From: an uncultured Bacteroidales bacterium
GTDB lineage: Bacteria > Bacteroidota > Bacteroidia > Bacteroidales > UBA932
Direction of reading: 5' to 3'
DNA: 17,545 nt
Assembly: GCA_945983015.1 (NCBI GenBank)
Contig: CAMFSN010000023.1
Location: forward strand, 1 to 17,545
Below the pieces are notes generated by a model. That model searched no databases, had not been told where the DNA came from, and saw nothing but the letters and a program-made list of their open reading frames with translations. Each line of letters starts with the position of its first letter. Position 1 is the first letter of the stretch. Made by a program: the position numbers and the translations under genes. This document shows positions 8,401 to 15,150 of this stretch, in pieces.

Positions 8401-9916
8401 TATAGACAAACTTGCCATAAGAAGCAACGCCCTTACTCTCAGCGACATAAAACTCGCTCTCAAAGCTACGGGGGTACACTACGACATCAATGGCAAACTG
8501 CGTTTTGACTCTGATGGCCTGCTGATAGATATGATAAACATCAAAGATCCTAAACAGGGGAAAGCGGAATTGAGCGGACGCTTCCCTATGCTGAATTTGG
8601 ATCTGGAGAATTTCAGCGTTCTGGATAAGAAAAGCGGCAGCGATAACTTTTATGGGAATCTGGCCCTGGATGGGAACATTCAACTCAAGGGCGAAGACCT
8701 GAGAAAACTCTCTCTGGAGGCCGACCTGGCCAATTCCGGTGCCGGCAAGGTCTTTATCACCCTGGATGGAGGCAACGAGACTTCCTCCTCCCTGCTTAGT
8801 TTCAAGGAGGCCGCCAGCGATGAAATAAAAGAGGATGCTTTCGTTAAAAAACAGCTTGAAAACAATCCTGCCTCCCAATTCGAGGCCAAATGCAGGCTGA
8901 ACGTCAACTCCGGACTGCTTATCACAGCTAATCTGGACAAGCAGGGCAGCAATTCCCTGAACATCGCCGGAGATGGAGTCATTACAGCCGATTTCGATAA
9001 TAAAAACTCCGACATAAGTCTGGGTGGAAATTATAACATCACTAGCGGAAAGTATCATTTCTCCACACTTAGTTCACTTATTAGCAAGGACTTTAGCATA
9101 GAAGACGGGAGCAGCCTCACTTTCTCGGGAGATGTGATGGATACTGAGTTGAACATCTCCGCCACACATTCTTTGAAGGCCTCCTTGAGTTCACTGATTT
9201 CAGATACCACCTCGGTATCTACTAGAAGGCTGGTGAACTGCGGAATCAAGATTACAGACAAGATACGATCCCCTCAGTTATCCTTCTCCATAGATGTTCC
9301 AGACCTGGACCCTACTACAAAATCCCTGGTGGAGAGTGAATTGAATACTGAAGACAAGATCTCCCGACAATTCCTTTCCCTCGTGGTACTGGGAGGCTTT
9401 ATGCCTGGCAGCCAAAGCGGAATCGTAAACAATAACAGCAGTAATTCCAACTTCCTGCTCAGTAATCTCTCCTCCATAATGTCGGGACAACTCAACGCGG
9501 TCCTCCAAAAGATGGGAATTCCTCTGGACTTCGGACTGAGCTATCAGCAAAATGAAATGGGTAACAACGTTATGGATGTGGACGTATCCACCCAATTCCT
9601 GGACAATATGATCTCGGTGAACGGTTCCTTGGCTAACCGCAAATTCTCATCCTCCAGTGACGAGAATATGGTGGGAGACCTGGACATTACCATCAAATTG
9701 AACAAGTCCGGACACTTCAGACTGAATTTATTCTCCCATTCGGCGGACGATTATACCAACTATCTGGATAACAGCCAGAGGAACGGCGTAGGTATATCCT
9801 ATCAAAAGGAATACGATAACTTAAAGGATTTCTTCAGGCAGTTATTCAAAAAAGAGGAAAAGGAAATGGAATTCATTCCTAACAAGAAGATTAGAATTAC
9901 AAATGAGCAACAATAA
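5438..9916 (+). CDS. tamB: TamB, translocation and assembly module subunit (DUF490 / AsmA-like)
   Basis: A 1492-residue protein with one N-terminal membrane anchor (about residues 9-29, IIITRILEAIVLLSGIALLL) after a basic RKKK start. A very long stretch of alternating polar/apolar beta-strand repeats follows, as in the lipid-carrying beta-groove of TamB, AsmA and VPS13-like proteins. The C-terminal DUF490 region spans roughly residues 1100-1470. It carries the family signature K-I-S-R-Q-F-L-S-L-V-V-L-G-G-F around 1307-1321. TamB spans the periplasm and is implicated in outer membrane protein assembly and phospholipid movement, normally with an Omp85 partner (TamA, or the lipoprotein variant TamL in Bacteroidota). 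No Omp85 gene is in the window. It heads the plus operon, next to divergent tsaD, an arrangement I recall from other Bacteroidales. It overlaps the next gene by 14 nt. Confidence 0.92.
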   Translation: MRKKKTRIIITRILEAIVLLSGIALLLLQSPGVQTRLGQKVVRLAENHLDARIEFSRIKFAPFTTLIIKDLSIIDNNPQSSLDTLLCAQHVSATFTLKGLLTKKGGVHLDRVRAEGICLNLAIYDSSRCEYENNFSSVFMIKEKVDEPKEVPDLFSIKRADIKNFRFRMLNLNEGYEYPGEGINWFDLDLTADVRGHDINFVDSHCSFFVDRGLISEKSGYSLSIKGECVTGMGLTEVKNTQIRDANSSVFIKRFTMFAEKNSDFKDFLNKVELSLDASAEPLAIESISHFCGLYSESPLLLDIEQLKFKGSINNPEISQAVFSERLSALSADLSLKMKNSLSPQNAELKLVSRKLEFSPEGIGSFVSAFMEDKKLDISGFAPGLEADLTGNVEGALNSLQADLTLKSNMGELLLKAKLSELVSPDKAPNFEGELEVNGADLSKISLNEALGKTSLRLKADGVLHKGNPYIKIDELKINELSFNDYTYSRIDGKGYFQDKTFTGNLRCNDPNLTLIFGGSFSLSNKSSNSIYRLNLNLAYADLQKLNIDTRGGNSKLSALINIDLRSTNGHVLIGNASIPQLVYTDDQGKHNIGEIKFASVLEQEKIRLNLKSSFADLAYTGDPDLASIVDPILACTLSRALPSVFISDMPEWKNRTFDAVAVIKDTREILSFLHQDIQIADGTRLSASLKNDSSFSLNFDSASAQFNDYFLKNLKAQIVSDENILSSRLGIEELIIKDFSTKNTALEVEAAEDQAKLKFKTEKILGKDLSTEMQLNALCSNREDGKLHVDASLGDSFINIGAQRWAFSHPDINWEDEKLSIADFSLSNEEQKIELKGDLSSVVPSELALIINNLELQTANALLDGEMPLSGILEGRISLMTPSHSNAGLNIDLNCPELKLGLANAGRISLNAFLDDEDDLIKFSLSNITEGKEKRIKAEGSFNSLSSYLNAKLSLNAFDPGLLQPALSGLLSELSGRIDGKISANGPIDKLAIRSNALTLSDIKLALKATGVHYDINGKLRFDSDGLLIDMINIKDPKQGKAELSGRFPMLNLDLENFSVLDKKSGSDNFYGNLALDGNIQLKGEDLRKLSLEADLANSGAGKVFITLDGGNETSSSLLSFKEAASDEIKEDAFVKKQLENNPASQFEAKCRLNVNSGLLITANLDKQGSNSLNIAGDGVITADFDNKNSDISLGGNYNITSGKYHFSTLSSLISKDFSIEDGSSLTFSGDVMDTELNISATHSLKASLSSLISDTTSVSTRRLVNCGIKITDKIRSPQLSFSIDVPDLDPTTKSLVESELNTEDKISRQFLSLVVLGGFMPGSQSGIVNNNSSNSNFLLSNLSSIMSGQLNAVLQKMGIPLDFGLSYQQNEMGNNVMDVDVSTQFLDNMISVNGSLANRKFSSSSDENMVGDLDITIKLNKSGHFRLNLFSHSADDYTNYLDNSQRNGVGISYQKEYDNLKDFFRQLFKKEEKEMEFIPNKKIRITNEQQ

Positions 9917-10616
9917 AGGCAAACTATATCTAGTACCATCCCCTCTAAGTGAAAGAGAGCCCTCGGAAGTAATTCCCGCACCTGTACTTGAACTGCTTCA
10001 TCACATAGACAATTATGTGGTGGAGGAAGAGCGGACTGTCCGCAGATACCTCTCCAGAGCAGGATTGAAGGGTCATATCGAAGAATTGAATTTCTCAGTC
10101 CTGAATGAACATAGCAGTCCCGAAGAGATGGAAGGGATGCTCAGCCTTTTCGATAATGGAAGGGATGTAGCCCTGATCAGCGAAGCCGGACTTCCTGCAG
10201 TGGCTGACCCTGGAGCTGCCCTGGTAGCCCTCTGTCACAGACACGATATAGAAGTCTGTCCCCTTGTGGGCCCATCCTCTTTGATGCTGGCCCTTATGGG
10301 CAGCGGTCTGGATGGCCAATCCTTTGCCTTTCGGGGCTATCTGCCGGCTAAGAGCGAACAGAGAAAAGCGGCCATAAGGGAGGCGGAAAGGCTTTCCGGA
10401 ACTTTGAAACAGACTCAGATATTCATAGAAACCCCTTATCGCAGCGATGCTCTCTTTCAGGATTTTCTAGCTTGTCTTATGCCTTCGACCAGACTCTGTG
10501 TGGCTAAAAGGCTTTGCTCTGATGAGCAGTACATTAAGACCTACGAGGTATCCAAGTGGAAAAGCCGCAAAGTCCTCTTGGGAAAAGAGCCTTGTGTTTT
10601 TTTAATTCTAAAGTGA
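9903..10616 (+). CDS. SAM-dependent methyltransferase, tetrapyrrole-methylase fold, RsmI-like paralogue
   Basis: A 237-residue protein of the RsmI/YraL branch (COG0313) of the tetrapyrrole methylase superfamily. It has GKLYLVPSPL at residues 6-15, LISEAGLPAVADPG at 91-104, VGPSS at 122-126, and RGYLPAKSEQR near 144-154, all matching RsmI landmarks. Canonical RsmI 2'-O-methylates C1402 of 16S rRNA. Here, though, the P-T-P-I-G-N loop is PSPLSE and the AEDTR motif is VEEER. The protein also lacks the extra C-terminal domain of E. coli RsmI (about 286 residues). I recall a paralogue of this kind in Bacteroides, alongside a genuine RsmI, so the 16S target should not be assumed and I give no symbol. 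It starts inside the tamB 3' end (14-nt overlap) and is followed directly by folB. Confidence 0.85.
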   Translation: MSNNKGKLYLVPSPLSEREPSEVIPAPVLELLHHIDNYVVEEERTVRRYLSRAGLKGHIEELNFSVLNEHSSPEEMEGMLSLFDNGRDVALISEAGLPAVADPGAALVALCHRHDIEVCPLVGPSSLMLALMGSGLDGQSFAFRGYLPAKSEQRKAAIREAERLSGTLKQTQIFIETPYRSDALFQDFLACLMPSTRLCVAKRLCSDEQYIKTYEVSKWKSRKVLLGKEPCVFLILK

Positions 10617-10619
10617 TTG

Positions 10620-10973
10620 ATGAAAGGAAAACTTGAATTGAGAGGAATGAAATTCCACGCCTTCCACGGTTGTCTGGATTTCGAAAGGGAAAAAGGTGGA
10701 GAGTATCTGGTGGATTTCGAGGCGGAACTGGAAGTGGACAAAGCAGCCCTGAGTGATTCCCTGGAAGATACCATAGATTATTCTGCCATATACTCTCTGA
10801 TAAGCAAGGAGATGGAGCAGCCTTCCAATCTGATAGAAAACCTGGCCGTGAGGATATTCAGGTCTCTGGAAGCAGCCTTTCCCTCCCTGGAGCATTTCAG
10901 CATAAGCCTTTCCAAGCTAAAGCCTCCGGTAGGAGGAGAGCTGGACAGGGCCGTAATACATTTGAGCAAATGA
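10620..10973 (+). CDS. folB: Dihydroneopterin aldolase (FolB)
   Basis: A 117-residue protein from the ATG at 10620; a TTG just upstream at 10617 is also open but unnecessary. FolB cleaves 7,8-dihydroneopterin to 6-hydroxymethyl-7,8-dihydropterin and glycolaldehyde in cytoplasmic folate synthesis. Visible hallmarks are GMKFHAFHGCLDFERE at 9-24, with the pterin-facing Glu22; the Tyr in DTIDYSAIY (Y54); NLIENLAVRI at 70-79, with the pterin-anchoring Glu73; and KLKPP at 99-103, with the catalytic lysine (K101). These positions correspond well with S. aureus DHNA residues E22, Y54, E74 and K100 as I recall them. Length is normal, about 120. It starts 3 nt after the methyltransferase stop and overlaps mtaB by ATGA, so it is tightly coupled in the operon. 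Confidence 0.93.
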   Translation: MKGKLELRGMKFHAFHGCLDFEREKGGEYLVDFEAELEVDKAALSDSLEDTIDYSAIYSLISKEMEQPSNLIENLAVRIFRSLEAAFPSLEHFSISLSKLKPPVGGELDRAVIHLSK

Positions 10974-12202
10974 AAATAGCCTACCTTACCCTCGGCTGCA
11001 AACTGAACTACGCCGAGACTTCCACATACGAGAGAGCTTTCCGGCAGGCGGGATTCGAGACTGTGTCTGCTAAGGAAAAGGCGGATTTGTACCTGATTAA
11101 CACCTGTTCGGTTACAGCTACCTCAGATGCCAAGTCCCGCAACCTCATCCGTAAAACCCACAGGCTGAATCCTGAGGCTAAGATTATAGTCTGCGGGTGC
11201 AGCGCCCAGCTGCGAAGAGAGGAACTTAGTAGTATAGAGGGAGTCTGGAAGATTTTCGGCTGCAAGGAAAAGGCCTTGATAGTCCCCCAGTGCCTTTTGG
11301 CCTTGGGCTTCGAAGTTGAAGAACCCGACCTGGAGGACAAGGTCTTCGGGGCTTATAGCAGCGGAGAGAGAACCAGATGCTTTTTAAAGGTACAGGATGG
11401 CTGCGATAACAAATGTCATTACTGCACAGTGCCTTATGCCCGAGGAGAAAGCCGCAGCATAAGGATATGCGAAGCTGTCAGAATGGCAGAGAAAGCTGCC
11501 TCGGAAGGCATCAGGGAGATAGTCCTTACAGGAGTAAACACCGGTGACTTCGGGAAAAATAACGGAGAGAGTTTTCTGGACCTGCTGAAAGCCCTGGAAA
11601 AAGTGGAAGGAATACAGAGGTATAGAATTTCCAGCATAGAACCTAACCTTTTGAGTGATGAGATCATCGACTGGATAGCCTCAGGCAGCAAATTCCAGCC
11701 ACACTTCCACATCCCCCTGCAGACCGGCTGTGACGAATTGCTGAAGGCTATGGGAAGGCACTACGACAGCGCCTTCTTCGAAAAGAAATTGGCCTACCTA
11801 AGAGAAAAGCTTTCGGATGAGGTGTTCATAGGAATAGACGTGATGGTGGGCCTACCTGGAGAAAGCGAGGAGCTGTTCGAAAAGAGCTTGGCATACATAA
11901 AAAGGATTAGGCCGGCTTTCATTCACGTCTTTCCATACTCCAGAAGGCCGGGCACGCCGGCCGCGCAGATGGAGGGGCAGGTGAGCGAGCAGGAGAAAAA
12001 GCGAAGGGTGGAGCTGATGGAGAAGCTTTGCCTGGAGCTGCACGACTCCTTTGTGAACTCGCAGAAAGGGAAAAAAGCCCTGGTTCTCTTCGAGTCGAAA
12101 GAAAAAGACGGACAGATGAGCGGCTATAGCGGCAACTACATCAGAGTGAGCCGAGAGTATGATCCGGATTTGGTAGGAAAGATAGTTGAAGTAGTGATAT
12201 GA
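10970..12202 (+). CDS. mtaB: MtaB, tRNA N6-threonylcarbamoyladenosine(37)-C2 methylthiotransferase
   Basis: A 410-residue radical-SAM methylthiotransferase. The N-terminal UPF0004 domain holds the auxiliary [4Fe-4S] cysteines C10 (YLTLGCKLNYAE), C46 (INTCSVTA) and C77 (VCGCSAQ). The radical-SAM cluster motif CDNKCHYC places C145, C149 and C152 in the C-x3-C-x2-C arrangement. A C-terminal TRAM domain covers about residues 350-410. The LGCKLNYAET opening and YCTVPYARGESRS are typical of the MtaB (YqeV/Cdkal1-like) subgroup rather than MiaB or RimO. MtaB converts t6A37 to ms2t6A37 in lysine tRNAs. This enzyme therefore acts on the product of TsaD, encoded divergently about 5.6 kb away. It overlaps folB and the next gene by ATGA at each end. 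Subgroup assignment is good but rests on remembered signatures. Confidence 0.9.
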   Translation: MKIAYLTLGCKLNYAETSTYERAFRQAGFETVSAKEKADLYLINTCSVTATSDAKSRNLIRKTHRLNPEAKIIVCGCSAQLRREELSSIEGVWKIFGCKEKALIVPQCLLALGFEVEEPDLEDKVFGAYSSGERTRCFLKVQDGCDNKCHYCTVPYARGESRSIRICEAVRMAEKAASEGIREIVLTGVNTGDFGKNNGESFLDLLKALEKVEGIQRYRISSIEPNLLSDEIIDWIASGSKFQPHFHIPLQTGCDELLKAMGRHYDSAFFEKKLAYLREKLSDEVFIGIDVMVGLPGESEELFEKSLAYIKRIRPAFIHVFPYSRRPGTPAAQMEGQVSEQEKKRRVELMEKLCLELHDSFVNSQKGKKALVLFESKEKDGQMSGYSGNYIRVSREYDPDLVGKIVEVVI

Positions 12203-13068
12203 AATGCAAATTGACTTTTTTAGGGACGGGAACCTCCCAGGGGATTCCGGTAATAGGCTGCAAGTGTGAAGTTTGCACTAGCACCGACCCGAGGGACAAG
12301 CGCTACCGCTCTTCCGCCCTGGTGGAATATGGGGACATTACGATGCTGATAGACTGCGGACCTGATTTCCGTTCCCAGATGCTGAGAGCGGGAGTGGAGC
12401 ACCTGGATGCCGTGCTGCTGACCCATAACCATAAGGACCATACCGGAGGACTGGACGATTTGAGATCCTTTAACCTCTTGGAACATAAACCAGTAAATAT
12501 CTTCTGCGAGGACTATGTGGAACATTCTATGGAGCAGGAATACAGCTACGCCTTCACAGAACCGCACTACCCTGGAGTGCCGGAATGGTATGTCAGACAT
12601 ATAGACGGGCAGCATCCTTTCAGAGTGGAGCCTAATGAAATCCTTCCGACCTTGGTCTGGGAAAGTGGAGTGGGCTACCATAAGGTACAGTCCGATATCA
12701 GCGAGATGAAGCGCAAAGGAGTGGAAGTCATACCTATACAGGGTTATCACAACCTGGACAAAACTTTTTCTGTGCTGGGTTTTCGCTTCGGACAGATAGC
12801 CTACCTTACGGATATGAGATGTCTGGAGGAAGGGGAATTGGAAAAACTTAAAGGGCTGAAGGCGCTGACCCTGAACTGCGTGGGAAGAAAATTGCACCAC
12901 TCCCACTTCTGCCTGGATCAGGCTATCGAATTGGCCCAAAGAATTGGAGCGGAGAACACCTACCTGACTCATTTGGCACACGCTTTGGGAAAACACGAAG
13001 ATCTGGAGGCCTCGCTTCCGGAAGGCATTCACGCCGCTTATGACGGACTCGTAATAGAATCAAATTAA
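12199..13068 (+). CDS. MBL-fold metallo-hydrolase, PhnP-like
   Basis: A 289-residue metallo-beta-lactamase fold hydrolase. It begins CKLTFLGTGTSQGIPVIGC, then C21, C23 and C26 in GCKCEVC. The dinuclear metal motif THNHKDHTGG gives H76, H78, D80 and H81. Further ligands are H184 (GYHNLDKT), D205 (YLTDMRC) and H258 in THLAH, with H261 three residues on. The cysteine triad plus H261 matches the structural zinc site of E. coli PhnP, a 5-phosphoribosyl 1,2-cyclic phosphodiesterase, and the first metal residues share its numbering. No phosphonate (phn) genes are nearby, so the true substrate may be another cyclic phosphodiester or nucleotide. A complete metal set suggests an active enzyme. It overlaps mtaB by 4 nt and precedes the peptidase by 6 nt. 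Confidence 0.88.
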   Translation: MKCKLTFLGTGTSQGIPVIGCKCEVCTSTDPRDKRYRSSALVEYGDITMLIDCGPDFRSQMLRAGVEHLDAVLLTHNHKDHTGGLDDLRSFNLLEHKPVNIFCEDYVEHSMEQEYSYAFTEPHYPGVPEWYVRHIDGQHPFRVEPNEILPTLVWESGVGYHKVQSDISEMKRKGVEVIPIQGYHNLDKTFSVLGFRFGQIAYLTDMRCLEEGELEKLKGLKALTLNCVGRKLHHSHFCLDQAIELAQRIGAENTYLTHLAHALGKHEDLEASLPEGIHAAYDGLVIESN

Positions 13069-13074
13069 TTAAAA

Positions 13075-15150
13075 ATGAAAAAAATAACTTATTTATTACC
13101 ATTACTGTTAATGTGCGCTTGCAACACTAATCCCCTTTTGAGGGAGTCGTCCCTGCCATACGGGGCAGTTGAATTCGACAAGATTAAAAACGAGCATTAC
13201 CTCCCAGCCTTCAAAAAAGGCATAGAGGAGGCAAAAGCTACTGTAGATGAGATAATTGCAGACTCTGAATATCCTACATTCGAAAACACCGTCCTTCGTC
13301 TGGAGAACAGCGGAGAGACTTTGGACAAGGTGGCAGGAATCTTTTTCAATATCAGGGAAGCCGACAGTTCCGATGAGCTGCAGCAGATAGCCGTGGAAGT
13401 CAGTCCTCTTCTGAATGAGTACGAAGTCTATGTCAGCACCAATCCTGTGCTCTTCGACAGAGTGAAGGAAGTATATGAGCACTCCGAAAAGCTGGAGCAG
13501 GATCAGAAAAGACTCACAGAGAAAATTTACAAATCTATGGTAAGGGGAGGAGCCCTTTTGAGCGAGGAGGACAAGGCCAAGTTTGCCGCTCTCAGCGAAA
13601 AACTCTCCCTGCTGCAACTCGAGTTTTCGAAAAACGCATTGGCAGCCACCAACGCATTCAGCCTGAACCTGCAGGATGAGAAAGAATTGGCAGGTCTTCC
13701 GGAATCCCTGGTGGAGCAGGCTGCAGAGCTGGCGCAGGAAAAGGGACAAAGCGGCTGGACCTTCGACCTTTCCTACCCTATGTACAGCCCGTTTATGAAA
13801 TACTGTGACGAGCGCTCCCTTCGCGAGCAGATGTACAAAGCCTATGCTTCCAGAGCCTGCGGAGGAGAATTTGACAACTCACAGGTAGTGCTGGACATCA
13901 CTTCCACCCGCATAGAGATAGCTCAGCTGCTGGGTTATAAGAGCTATGCCGACTATGTCCTGGAAGAAAGAATGCTCAAAAGCACACAGCAGGTTTACGA
14001 TTTCCTGAATCAGCTTTTGATTCCATCCCTTCCGGTGGCAAAACAGGAGGTGAAGGCGGTTCTGGACTACGCCAGAGGCAAGGGCTTCCCTGAAAAAGAA
14101 CTTCAGGCCTGGGACTTCTCCTACTGGAGTGACAAATACCAGAAAGCCTTTTATGACTTCGACGAAGAGCAGCTCAAGCCTTATCTGGAGCTTGACAGCT
14201 GCGTAAAGGCAGTATTCGATCTGGCTGGCAAACTCTATGGCCTGAATTTCGAACTTAGAGAAGACCTTCCTGTATATCATCCGGACGTTAAAGTCTATGA
14301 TGTCAAGGACAGGACAGGCAGGCATATGGCCCTTTTCTATGTGGACTTCTTCCCTAGGGCATCGAAACGTAGCGGGGCCTGGATGACCGAATTCCGTGGC
14401 CTGAAGCAAAAGGATGGGCAGGAGATCAGACCTTTGGTGAGCCTGGTGACGAATTTCACCAAGCCAAGTGCCAGCAAGCCTTCGCTTATCTCTCACTACG
14501 AGCTGACTACCCTGCTGCACGAATTCGGCCACTCCCTTAACGCCATCCTTAGCGAAGGCCGCTACGGAAGTCTGACCACCACCAACGTAAGTACAGATTT
14601 CGTGGAACTGCCTTCCCAGATTATGGAGAACTGGGCCTTCGAGACAGAATTCCTTCAGAGTTTTGCAAAGCATTATCAGAGTGGAGAAGTGATTCCTAAT
14701 GAACTGATAAAGAAGATTATAGCCACAAAGAACTATAACTCAGCCTATTTCCAGGTAAGACAGTTAAACTACGGCTACCTGGATATGGCCTGGAACACTT
14801 TGGAGACTATGACAGACAAGGACGTTCTGAGTTTCGAAAAGGAAGCCACCGAGCGCTGCAGCCTGCTTCCTGGAGTCGAAGGAGCTTGCATCTCCACAGC
14901 TTTCACCCATATCTTCACAGGCCAATACGCCGCCGGATACTACTCCTACAAATGGAGCGAAGTCCTGGAGGCCGACGCTTTCTCCCTCTTCAAGGAAAAA
15001 GGCATCTTCAATCCAGAAGTCGCAGAATCCTTCAGGGCTAACATACTAAGCCAGGGGAACAACGAAGACCCTGCCGTGCTCTTTAGGAAATTCAGAGGCA
15101 GAGACCCGCAAGCTGAAGCCCTGCTTAAGAAACTGGGAATCACTCAGTAG
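13075..15150 (+). CDS. M3-family metallopeptidase lipoprotein (Dcp-like peptidyl-dipeptidase)
   Basis: A 691-residue M3A peptidase. The zinc motif HEFGH is at residues 482-486, and the third ligand is Glu511 in DFVELPSQIMENW. Flanking SEGRYGSLTTTNVSTDFVE resembles Dcp more than oligopeptidase A. Dcp removes C-terminal dipeptides from short peptides. The N-terminus MKKITYLLPLLLMCACN is a lipoprotein signal; lipidation most likely falls on Cys16, since the preceding residue is Ala. The first mature residues, CNTNPLL, lack the acidic run of the Bacteroidota surface-export signal, so I infer anchoring on the periplasmic side. Such exported M3 enzymes are common in Bacteroidota, whereas E. coli Dcp is cytoplasmic. 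It ends the plus operon, and its last 11 nt overlap the recQ 3' end on the other strand. The substrate is inferred only from family. Confidence 0.9.
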   Translation: MKKITYLLPLLLMCACNTNPLLRESSLPYGAVEFDKIKNEHYLPAFKKGIEEAKATVDEIIADSEYPTFENTVLRLENSGETLDKVAGIFFNIREADSSDELQQIAVEVSPLLNEYEVYVSTNPVLFDRVKEVYEHSEKLEQDQKRLTEKIYKSMVRGGALLSEEDKAKFAALSEKLSLLQLEFSKNALAATNAFSLNLQDEKELAGLPESLVEQAAELAQEKGQSGWTFDLSYPMYSPFMKYCDERSLREQMYKAYASRACGGEFDNSQVVLDITSTRIEIAQLLGYKSYADYVLEERMLKSTQQVYDFLNQLLIPSLPVAKQEVKAVLDYARGKGFPEKELQAWDFSYWSDKYQKAFYDFDEEQLKPYLELDSCVKAVFDLAGKLYGLNFELREDLPVYHPDVKVYDVKDRTGRHMALFYVDFFPRASKRSGAWMTEFRGLKQKDGQEIRPLVSLVTNFTKPSASKPSLISHYELTTLLHEFGHSLNAILSEGRYGSLTTTNVSTDFVELPSQIMENWAFETEFLQSFAKHYQSGEVIPNELIKKIIATKNYNSAYFQVRQLNYGYLDMAWNTLETMTDKDVLSFEKEATERCSLLPGVEGACISTAFTHIFTGQYAAGYYSYKWSEVLEADAFSLFKEKGIFNPEVAESFRANILSQGNNEDPAVLFRKFRGRDPQAEALLKKLGITQ

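Noticed and set aside
12220..14673. Long minus-strand open frames at 12220-13032 and 13879-14673
   Set aside because: They are antisense to the metallo-hydrolase and the M3 peptidase, whose catalytic motifs are intact. No family resemblance was seen.
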